Assembly: GCF_000499385.1 (NCBI RefSeq)
Contig: NW_013652837.1
Coordinates: 1-48,806, forward strand
From: Eimeria necatrix
Lineage: Eukaryota; Apicomplexa; Conoidasida; Eucoccidiorida; Eimeriidae
Length of the DNA stretch: 48,806 bases
Direction of reading: 5' to 3'
Within the stretch, counting starts at the first letter, position 1; every line of letters begins with the position of its first letter. Both the position numbers and the translations under genes were made by a program. Positions 40,357 through 48,806 of this stretch are shown piece after piece. Under the pieces are notes generated by a model. It was given only the letters and a program-made list of their open reading frames with translations, was not told the origin of the DNA and searched no databases.

Positions 40357-42001
40357 GACTTCGCCGTGGGTGGCCGTGGGCGAGCTTGCAATATGTTTGG
40401 TTTTGCTGCTAAGTCGTTTTCTGCTGCAGTTTCCATTCCTTCTTTCCTTTTCTTTTTTCGGTCTGAAGCCGCAGCCTGTCGTTTTATCTGCTGCTAGGGC
40501 AGCAGCGCAGCCTCAAGTTCACCAGAGGCTGCTGCGTTTGGCTTCAGCGGCCTCGTGCGCCTGCTGCTCTGCAGCAGCAGACCTCAGGTAGTTTTACCTT
40601 CCTAATGCAGCAACGGCTCTGTGCAGCGACGCGCGGTTCTTGATGCTGGCGTGCTGCTGCTGCTGCTGCTGCAGCAGCAGTTCGCGACACTGCAGCTGGG
40701 CACTATTAGCTCCAGCCCTCACTATGTAGTCTAGTGTCTGTCGATAGAAGCAGCAATAGAAAGCATAGTTGCAGCACAAAAGATTTGGGAGCCTTCAGTG
40801 GCACGTAGCAGAGGCAGGAGCGCGAGTTGCTGCTGCAGCCAGCAACTCGCCAGTTGATGCTGCAGCTAGCTGCATTAGCCTCAGGTTCAGTTCGAATTTG
40901 GCTGCCGTTTTAGCAGCAAATAGAGCGACAGGAGCAGCAGACCCCGCAGCAGACAACAGGCAGGCTAGGCAGCAGCTTGTGAACAACATAGGAGAAAATC
41001 CCGCAAACATAAAATTGCTGCAGCAGCTCATCTACTGCATGCAACCCTAGTATGTTCAGGTTGCCCTGGTGCATGCTAGCAGCAGCAGGGCTACGGTACC
41101 AGGCAGCAGCAGCATCGCTGCAGTTCAAGAGAGTCAGAGTGCTGCTGCAGATGAGGAGCGTTCCTACTGCCGTCGGGCTTTCAGTGTTGCGCTGCAGCTG
41201 CTGGTGGCTGCTCTGTCTGCTGCTGGTCGCTGTTGCAACTGCCGGCTGCCTTCTCTGCTGCTGCTCGGAGCTGCTGCTAGTCGCTACTCTGCTGCTACGC
41301 TGCTGCAGGGGTTGCCCCAGTTGCTGCAGGCCCTGCCGTTCTGGTTTCTGCTATGAGCCCTGAGCAGCACTGCAGCAACGAGCAGATTCGGCGGCCGCAG
41401 GGGTGCAGCAGGAGGCGAGGCAGCAGCAATGAAGACAAAAGGAGCACGCGAAAGAGACTCGAGCAGCAGCAGCTTCCCTAGAGAAGCTGCTGGTGCTGCT
41501 GGGCTGCCTCTAAATAAAATCTTCATGAAGAAAGGCTTTAGTGCTTTGGCTGGGCAACTAATTCGCCTTCCATCTCGAAAAAGAAATTGGAAAAATAAAA
41601 TAAAAAGAGAAATAAAGATGAAATTGTCCGCTACCTGGGGTTTCTCCGTGGCCTCCAAGCAGCAACAGCAGCAAAACTAGAGAGGCAGCCGCTGCTGCTG
41701 CTGCTCCCACTATTTTGCACTGCAGCAGCAGCAACGGCTTCGGCGCACAGAAAGGTCTCTGCAGCCGCTGCTTCATGGCGTCTAAGGAAAGCTGTTTCAA
41801 AATTAATAGCTTCTGAGCTAGACAATGCCTCTCTTGGCTGGCTAGTCGCTAGCTAGCTAGCCAAGTTAGGCCATCCCACTGGGCTGGCTAGCGACAGCGA
41901 GCTGCCTAGCTCGCTGTGGCTAGCCAGGCAAATCCGTGGGCCGCATAAGTAGAAAGCTAGAAAAGGCCTTTTGAGACAGAATCGCAGCAGAAATTGTATC
42001 A
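40357..42001. other. Intergenic DNA between convergent 3' ends
   Basis: The helicase (+) stops at 40356 and the BCS1-like gene (-) stops at 42002, so both 3' UTRs lie here. The DNA carries scattered CAG/CTG tracts, an A-rich stretch at 41575-41625 and a CTAG tract at 41812-41935. Short frames such as 40769-41050 are poly-Ala-like and have no convincing support, so no gene is called. Confidence 0.6.
41812..41935. repeat. GCTAGCTAG tract in intergenic DNA
   Basis: Short, interrupted CTAG/GGCTAGC units about 70 bp downstream of the BCS1-like stop codon. Confidence 0.8.
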
Positions 42002-42085
42002 TTAGCTGGCCTTCTTTGGCGAACTGCCTTGCTGCTGTGGCTGCGCCGCCTGCGGCAGCTCTCGCTCTTGCTGTTGGGGACTGTT

Positions 42086-42122
<37 letters not shown>

Positions 42123-42705
42123 TGTTCTTCTTTCTGCTGCATTTCCCTTTGCTGCTTGAGCTGCATTTCCTGCACAACTTGTTGGTCCGCCTCTCTCCAG
42201 GCTTTGGCCATTTCGAGGGCCTGACGGCTGTCATCTCTACAGAATAAAAAGAAACCCTGGAGCTCCGCCATGCCTGCAGCAGCAGCAGCAGCAGCAGCAG
42301 CGGCGCAGGAGAGTCAGCCCAACCCTCTGTGTGGCACATGACAGCAGCAACAGAGCAGCTAGCTCTCTGTGCTGCCTTCAGCGCTAAGAGGGAAAGAGAA
42401 AAAAGAAGGCCCGCCCGGAGAGCAGCAAACCAGCTTCACGCTGCAGCACCAAAGATTTTCGCAGAACAAGCCCTAGAAAAGCCCTGTGGCACTATTAACT
42501 ATGGGCCAGCAGCCGCAGCAGAGGGGAACTTGTAGCAGCAGCAAAAATGGCGCTTACTAATTTGCAGGGGAGCTAACAAAGAAACAAATTCCTCTGCAGT
42601 CTCGGCCGTGGCATCCGGCAGAAAGCGGAAGAACTGCAAGCAAAGCAGCGCAGCAGCCTTCCGTGGCATTTCGCTCTACCTGCAGAGCCCTCTTGCCCGC
42701 TGCTG

Positions 42706-42740
<35 letters not shown>

Positions 42741-43530
42741 GCCTCAGGCCCCAGGCCAGAAGCAGCCTCACCTGGCGCCTGAGCTGGTCCGGCGTGGCGA
42801 AGCCCACGCGGACCTTCAGGTCGACGCGCCCGGGGCGGATGAGGGAGCTGGGCAGCCTGCAGCAGCAACAAGCAGCAGCAGCTAGCAGCAGCAGCTAGCA
42901 GCAGCAGCCAGCAGCAGCAGCTAATCGCACGACTCGGAGAGAGGCTAGGCACAGGAAGCGAGCCGAAGGAAACAAAAATTACAACAAAAAGACAGAAACA
43001 GGAAAAGAAAACAGACACAAACAGCAGAAAGCCGCATTTTAGGCGAAGACCCGAGAAAGTCGAAAATCCGGCTAAGACCCACAAGCCTTAAAGATTGCGG
43101 GGCAGCAAAGAGAGCCACACAGAAAGGCATATTAAAGGGAAAAGAAAACACAGCAATCTTCCCTTCAAAATAAACTTGGAAGAGTTTAAAATGCAAAAAG
43201 CACAGAGAAAAGGCGAAAAGAAACACAGAAGCAGCAAATCCGGAAGCAGCGCTGCAGCAGCCAGCAGCTGAGCAGCCGCAGAATTTGGGAAGACAGCAGC
43301 CACAGAGGCAGCAGCCAGAGGCAGCAGCAGCTCGCCGCAGCGCATGTGCGGGGCCCCACAGCAGCAACGGCAGCAGCAAAGCAAGGAGGCTGTGTCACCT
43401 TTCCGGATGGTTTGTAGTCAGGAATATGATGCGTTCTTCCGTTGCCACCACCTGGCGCCCCACACAGTAGCAGCAGCAGCAGCAGCTCTTAACAAACCTC
43501 CCTGTCGCAGCTGATAGATGCAAGACACGC

Positions 43531-43564
<34 letters not shown>

Positions 43565-44041
43565 CGCGGCAGCAGCTGCGGCCCACGTACGCCGTCAAGC
43601 GCGTTTAGGAGTCCACTGAAGGTGATGCTTCTTGTGCCGAAAGGGTTTAGAGAGAGCTGCGTGAGGGAAGGCCGATCTGCTGCTGCTGCTGCAGCAGCCT
43701 TTCCGTCTGCTGCCTCGGAGCGACGAATGGCTCCGTCGATGTCCTCCAGCAGCAGCAGAGAGCGCGGGGGAACTGTCCTGCACACGGAGGCAGCAGAATT
43801 CTCAGCCCAGCAGCCCAGCTGTTTTCTGCGCTGCTGCTGCTGCTGCTGCTGCTGCAGCGCCTCTCCACCTGCCTGCAGCGAACCCTGCTGATCTCTGCAA
43901 CTATTTGCTATCAAATGCCCGCGCCCCACAAGCAGCAGCAACACAGTTCCGTGCAGCTCGCAGCAGCAGACGGGGCGACAGGCGCACCGCTGCTGCTGCT
44001 GCGGCGTTGTCACTGCTGCCGCTGCAGCAGCGCCACAGCTC

Positions 44042-44072
<31 letters not shown>

Positions 44073-44307
44073 TGACGCAAGGAGGTACTGGAGCCTGTCG
44101 TCGGTCAAGTGGGGGTCCGCGACATTGAGGACACAAATGCTGTACTTCAACTCCCCAGCCAGGGCCAACACGAAACTGCTTTTGCCGCAGCCGGGGGGCC
44201 CGTGCAGCAAATAGCCCCGGCGGTAAGGAATGCCTCTTTGGAGGTACCACTGAGAAGAGGCCAGGAAGCGGCGCACGTCCGCCAAGATGCTCTCAGCCAC
44301 GCCTTCT

Positions 44308-44339
<32 letters not shown>

Positions 44340-44711
44340 TGAGGAGAGGACAGGACGCCGCGCGCGTCTGCCGGGGTGCTTTCAGCCACGCCTTCTGCAG
44401 CAGCAGCAGCAACAGCGCAGCAGCAGCAGCACCACAAGCAGCGCCAGCAGCACGCGCTGCAGCCTGACGGCGAAACCCAGGAAGACCCGGCGAGGGGGCC
44501 CCCGAGAGATGGACGCCGCAGAAGACGGAAGGAAATAGCGGAAGCAGCAGCAGCAGCAGCAGAAGCAGCAGCAGAAGCAACGGAGCAGCAGCCATACTGA
44601 AGAGTCTTCACAACTTGCCTGCAAGCACCACAGACTCGAAGGGCCGCAGCTTTTTTGGCTCTCCGTACTTTCTCCACTCCTGGCCAGTGCTGCACCAAAC
44701 CGCCGCAGCAA

Positions 44712-44747
<36 letters not shown>

Positions 44748-46081
44748 GAAGCCGCACCCTCAGGGAGCTTTAACCGCAGCAGTTTCAGGGGATGCACTGC
44801 GCAAGGCAGCAGCAGCAGCAACAGCAGCGCCTGCAGAGGCAGCAGGAGGCAAGGCAGAAGCGCTGCTTCGAGTCGCAGCAGCAAACACCGCAGAAGCAGC
44901 AGCAGCCAACTCACCTTCTGTAAATGATTGTGCGCCCCTCTTCCCGCTGCAGCGCTGCTTCTCTTGCTTCGTTTAGCTGCAGCCACAAACGCCAGGTGCG
45001 GTGCACATTCATTTGGGGTGTACGTACACCTCAAACAGCAGCCACGAAGAGCCATGGGCACGAGTCTAGCGAGCTATTTATCCAGCAAGCTCGCCCGCTA
45101 GCTGGCTAGCTGGCCCACTAGCTAGCTGGCCAGCTGGCTCGCTAGCTAGCTCGTTAGCTAGCTGCCTAGCTGGTTCACTAGCGAGCTGGCTCACTGGCTA
45201 GCTGGCTAGCTGGCCGACTAGCTAGCTGGCCCGCTAGCTAGAAGCAGCTGGCTACTTAGCTAGCTAGCTAGCTACCTAGCTAGCTGGCTCCTTAGCTAGC
45301 TGGCTCCCTAGCTAGCTGTCTGGCTAGCTAGCTGGCTTGCTAGCTAGCTGGGCGGCTGGCTAGCTAGCTGGCTAGCTAGCTGGCTAGCCACTCACGAGTT
45401 CGGTGATGCGGCCTCTGTAGAGGGAAAGCGTGGTGAGCGTCAGAGTCTCCCAGGGAGAGCCGGAGCTGAAGTCCACCACCTCTCCAGAGCGCTGCCGGTC
45501 TATCAGCAGCAGCGCCCCCTTGTACCGCAGCAAGTGCTGCCCTGGCCCCCGCACGCACCCGCAACGCTGCAGCTAGCTAGCTAGCTAGCTGGCTGGCTGG
45601 CTAGCTAGCTGGCTAGCTAGCTGGCTAGCTAGCTAGCGGGCTAGCCAGCGGGCTAGCTAGCCGGCTTGCCAGCTAGCTAGCTAGGTGCGCAGCTAGATTG
45701 GTAGCTAGCTAGGTATGTGGGTGGGTAGGTACGTGGGCAGCTAGCTAGCTAGCTAGCTAGGTGGCTAGCTGGTTGGCTTGCTAGGTAGGTAGTCAGCTAG
45801 CTGGTTACTTTGTAAGTCAGCTCGCTAGGCAGTTGGCTAGCTACCTAGGCAGCTAGATAGCCAGTTAGTTAGATGGCTAGCTGGCTAGCCTGCCATGTAG
45901 TTGGCTAGCTACCTACGGAGCTCGCCTGCTCGCTGGCTAGCTAGCTAGCAAGCAAGGCAGAGGTACTGGCAGCGCGGTAGCTAGCTCGTGGCTAGCCAGC
46001 TGGCCCGCGGGCAGCTAGCCAGCCATCGCTAAAACTAATCACTCAGGAAGGGTGTAGCTCGCACACTGAAAGGCCTAAAGC

Positions 46082-46129
<48 letters not shown>

Positions 46130-46631
46130 TTGTGAAGCACCTGGGCTCGGGACGAAGTTGAAAACGGCCTCGACGTTCCCCGCAGCGTCCTTGCCGTATG
46201 TTGTCTCCACTCCCAAGTGCAGCGAGCACTTCCCCCTGAACTCACACACATCTAGCTGCTGCTGCTGCTGCTGCTGCTGCCGTTGCTGCTGCTGCTGCTT
46301 TCGCTTGACTGCGCAGAGATGCCCCAGCTTCTTGTACGTTGCCCGGCCTGCAGGGGGAGGACTAAGTGCAGCAGGCGCAGCGATGCCAGCCGCAGCAAAA
46401 GCAGCAGCAGGACGCGCAGCAGCAGCAGGCGCAGCAGCAGCAGGCGCAGCAGCAGCAGACCCAGCAGCAGCAGCAGCAGCTTGCAAACTCGCGTACTTCG
46501 CAACAAGCCACTGCATGACCCAGGGGTAGGCAGGGTCTCTTATGGGGACCTCCAAAGAAGTCAGCAAACGGCGGCGGGCGAAGGCCTTGGCCGTGCGCAC
46601 GGCCCCGCGGGTGAGGGAAGCAGCAGCACCT

Positions 46632-46672
<41 letters not shown>

Positions 46673-47021
46673 GGTCTCTCGTTATCCACAGACTGTGAGG
46701 CAAAAGCAGCGCGCGCGATTCAGCAACAGCGACGGCGACACCAGCAGCAGCGACGTCTGCAGGAGAATCTGCAGCTGCAGCAACAGCAGCAGCTACAACT
46801 GCAGCAGCAGCAGCAGCATCTGCGGCAGCAGCAGCAGCAGCGGGCCGACCCAGGCCTGCAAGGCCAAAGCCAGCGCAGAAGTAAGGGTTGTCGCTCAGAA
46901 AGTCCGGCAGCATCCGCCGCAGGAAAGAGGGCAAAGCGGAGGCCCTGGGGGCCTCTGCTGCTGCTGCTGGCGTGCTGCAGCAGCTCGCAGCTGTGCTGCA
47001 GTCCGCCTGTTGCTGCTCCAT
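42002..47021 (-). CDS. BCS1: BCS1-type mitochondrial AAA ATPase, 11-exon model
   Basis: Exons, in transcript order: 47021-46850, 46629-46141, 45541-45396, 44976-44915, 44689-44619, 44305-44014, 43777-43591, 43451-43399, 42856-42772, 42633-42558, 42273-42002. All phases agree; 634 residues. The N-terminal DNPYF..GFGL segment is the single membrane helix of BCS1, followed by the BCS1_N domain ([34 protein letters not shown]). The AAA core has Walker [10 protein letters not shown] (349-357), Walker B LLLLEDID (418-425), the TTNHPER sensor (485-491) and [11 protein letters not shown]1 in the mitochondrial inner membrane moves the folded Rieske iron-sulphur protein into complex III. Unlike usual BCS1 (about 420 residues), it carries poly-Ala/Gln inserts, one between Walker A and B, and a Gln-rich tail. 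A start at Met37 (46913) is also possible. Confidence 0.9.
44339..44394 (-). pseudogene. Pseudo-exon: partial duplicate of BCS1 exon 6 start
   Basis: Within intron 5, 89 bp upstream of the real exon 6, is a second (CTG)nCAG acceptor followed by 56 bp that copies the start of exon 6. It reads [19 protein letters not shown] against [19 protein letters not shown] in the exon. It runs into another CTG tract with no GT donor, and including the whole 89-bp stretch would shift the frame. Confidence 0.85.
45018..45029. promoter_or_regulatory. Palindrome GTGTACGTACAC, copy 2 (intronic)
   Basis: In intron 3 of the BCS1-like gene, about 40 bp upstream of exon 4 on the transcript strand. The palindrome extends to 14 bp (GGTGTACGTACACC). 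Function is unknown. Confidence 0.4.
45065..45392. repeat. GCTAGCTGG tetranucleotide tract in BCS1 intron 3
   Basis: CTAG/AGCT/GGCT units fill the 5' part of the intron, beginning directly at the donor of exon 3. Confidence 0.95.
45570..46025. repeat. GCTAGCTAG tetranucleotide tract in BCS1 intron 2
   Basis: About 455 bp of CTAG/GGCT/GTAG units filling most of the intron 46140-45542, the same family as the tract in helicase intron 2. Confidence 0.95.
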
Positions 47022-47713
47022 GGCTGCGCGGCAGCAGCAAATCTGGAAAATGCAACTAAGACAGAAACAGGGGACTCTAAGTCTGCAATTAGGAGAAAGA
47101 GCAGCTTCACAGAGCCACAGCGACCTCTAGAGTCCGGCAGCAGCAGCTGCAGCAGCAGCAGCTGCAGTTGTTGCTGCAGCAGGAACTGCTGCAGTAACTC
47201 CAGAAGAGCTGCAGCTCAAGCTGCTGCTGCTGCTGCGCCCGCTGCTGCTCTGCAGTCTCTGCTGTGTGCTTCTGCAGCAGAAGCCTGGATGCCCCCCTGG
47301 GGCCCACAGGGCCTCGCGGCCGACGGCGCCGGCCTCTGCGCAGCTGGGGAGTTCTGCACGAAGTATCGTGCAGTGTTAATATATAAATAAAGACATTTTA
47401 GTTAAATTTAAAAAAGAAAAGGAGCAGATAAAGGAGCAGCCGCAGGCAGCAGCCTGAGGCCCTCAGCGAGCAGCTGAGGCAGTGGGGGCCCCAGGGGGCC
47501 CCGGGGGCCCCGCGAGCTGGGTTCTGCAGCAAAAAAAGCCGCTGTTGAGGCCCCTAAAGAAAATTCTCGAATATTTATGGATTAAAGAAGTAAAAAGACA
47601 CAAAAAATAAAAAGGAGAGAGTTACTGCGGGCCGGGAAATCGGCCTTGGCCAAAAACAGAAAGTATTTCTGAATTTCACATTGTCGAGCTGCGCCGCCTG
47701 GTGCGGGCCGCGG

Positions 47714-47729
47714 CGGTGTACGTACACCG
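47714..47729. promoter_or_regulatory. Palindrome CGGTGTACGTACACCG, copy 3 (upstream of BCS1)
   Basis: Longest of the three copies, a perfect 16-bp palindrome, about 690 bp upstream of the BCS1-like start codon, next to AT-rich DNA. This position would suit a promoter element, but the other two copies are intronic. Confidence 0.45.
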
Positions 47730-48136
47730 GAAAAAAGAAGAAACTTATGCACTTTCTCAAAAAGACTTCTCCACTTTATCGAGAAAACTGCATTTGCTCG
47801 AGAGCCACTGCCCCACAGAAGAGTGGCCGCGAGCTGGAGGAAAAAGTGAAAAAAAATAAAGTGTGACAGAGGAGGAGCAGATGAGCTTCGTGCGCACTGC
47901 TCAGGTGTCTGTACAGCTGCTGCGCGCCAAAACCAGGTTTCCGTACAGCTGCTGCCAAAGCGAATTGCCAAAACTGTTTTGTTGAAGAGCGAAAAACTCC
48001 TGAGCTCGCTGCTGCAGCGAAGCCCACAGAAAACGGGCGGGAGAGAACTAATCCCGCCATTAATAATTAAGATTTCGCAAGCCAGCAGCTCGTTGACCAG
48101 TGGGCTGCTGCATGCGCGAAAGAACTGCAGCTGCTA

Positions 48137-48165
48137 ATGTGGCGTTCAAATCGCAGCGGGAACCA

Positions 48166-48208
<43 letters not shown>

Positions 48209-48481
48209 ACTGTTGCGCCAGCGCTTGGCTGGGGCAGCAACTCAAGGCTAGTCAGGCAAAGTAACGCGCCAGTGCGGTCCCCCGTGGTTGAGGTGAAGCA
48301 GCTGCTGCAGCAGCTGCAGGAGCAGCTGTTGCACTGCAGCAGCAGCAGCAGCAGCAGGAGCTGTAAGGCGCTGGCGGCGGGCGCGTTGGGTGCGGAGGCC
48401 ACGGCGAGGGATCAGCAGCAGCGGGCCCCGCAGCAGCAGCAGCTGGAGGCCCAGCAGCAGCAGCAGCGAGGCAACTACTAG
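48137..48481 (+). CDS. Possible small exon or short protein, Leu-run then Gln/Ser-rich
   Basis: A 114-codon frame. It starts with a (CTG)n tract read as Leu, which more likely is intron or leader; the tract is followed by TGTTGCGCCAG, a usable 3' splice site. The rest (VRSPVVEVKQLLQQLQEQLL, then Ser and Gln runs and RGNY before the stop) is compatible with a terminal exon of a plus-strand gene. No upstream exon was found and the product is not recognised. Repeat-driven openness is the main alternative. Confidence 0.2.
48160..48210. repeat. (CTG)n microsatellite
   Basis: About 14 nearly perfect CTG triplets. It is one of the longest pure tracts in the window. Confidence 0.95.
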
Positions 48482-48691
48482 CTCAAAAAACAAGGTGTGG
48501 GGTTTGCTGCAGCACTAGCTGCTGGGGGCGCAGGAGGCCCCGGGGGGCCCCCGCGAAGCACTTGCAAAGTTAAACAGATCATTCAAGCTTTCTTTTTGGT
48601 GAATGCGCCGAATGGCGTCGGCCAACAATATCGAAATCGAAAGGATTTTTATCTTCTTGCAACTCGTCACCATTGGACGCGCCTGCCAAAC

Positions 48692-48806
48692 CACAAACCC
48701 CAAACCCTAACCCCCTAAAACCCTAAAACCCCAACCCCCCAAACCTCCCCCCAAACCCCCAAACCTCCCCTAAACCCCCAAACCTCCCCCCTAAACCCCC
48801 AAGCCT
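48692..48806. repeat. Degenerate telomere-like repeats at the window edge
   Basis: AAACCCTAA-type units drifting into AAACCTCCCC and AAACCCCC variants, running off the right edge. The degeneracy and the presence of similar tracts in introns argue for an interstitial tract rather than the chromosome end. Confidence 0.85.

Larger units (their letters stand above)
47022..48806. other. Upstream region of the BCS1-like gene, no secure gene
   Basis: Contains the presumed BCS1 promoter. CAG-rich DNA up to about 47270, an AT-rich stretch at about 47375-47660 and 47740-47870, then CAG/CTG tracts again at 48160-48470 and telomere-like repeats at the end. One possible plus-strand exon is listed separately with low confidence. 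Confidence 0.55.

Noticed and set aside
45376..45564. Separate 62-codon minus-strand protein
   Set aside because: It is the wrong frame of BCS1 exon 3, whose correct frame gives [17 protein letters not shown] and the [12 protein letters not shown] block.
48692..48806. True chromosome end
   Set aside because: The units are very degenerate and similar tracts occur in introns; the window simply stops here.

Overview
The window looks like nuclear DNA of a coccidian apicomplexan, most probably an Eimeria species. The reasons are very dense CAG/CTG tracts that become poly-Gln, poly-Ala and poly-Ser in proteins, interstitial AAACCCT/TTTAGGG telomere-like tracts inside introns, intron-rich genes, and alternation of repeat-rich blocks with repeat-poor blocks (a segmental layout known from E. 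tenella chromosome 1). The species cannot be fixed from the sequence alone. I see no rRNA, tRNA or CRISPR array.

Layout: (1) 1-1162, AT-rich and CAG-repeat intergenic DNA. (2) 1163-7600 (-), one very long open frame for a probably secreted Pro/Gly-rich protein with three different repeat domains, the last Tyr-rich. (3) 7601-13933, CAG-poor DNA without an intact gene, holding decayed copies of an unknown coding repeat. (4) 13934-21716 (-), a Gln/Ala-rich helical protein that I could assemble from nine phase-consistent exons. (5) 21717-27025, a second CAG-poor block with a possible retrotransposon gag relic and a striking 30/15/30 inverted repeat. (6) 27026-40356 (+), a DEVH-box RNA helicase assembled from 20 exons, closest in motif pattern to TDRD9/Spindle-E. 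(7) 40357-42001, convergent intergenic DNA. (8) 42002-47021 (-), a BCS1-type mitochondrial AAA ATPase assembled from 11 exons. (9) 47022-48806, upstream DNA ending in degenerate telomere-like repeats.

The genes do not form an operon or obvious pathway: BCS1 is expected to act in mitochondrial complex III assembly, the helicase in RNA biology, the Pro/Gly/Tyr protein in a secreted or extracellular structure. Points most worth checking are three independently supported GC-AG introns, a tandem pseudo-exon in BCS1, a palindrome GTGTACGTACAC found three times, repeat polarity that separates exons from introns, and the decayed unknown repeat family at 9.6-13.6 kb. All exon models come from reading splice sites and phase by eye; none has transcript support here.
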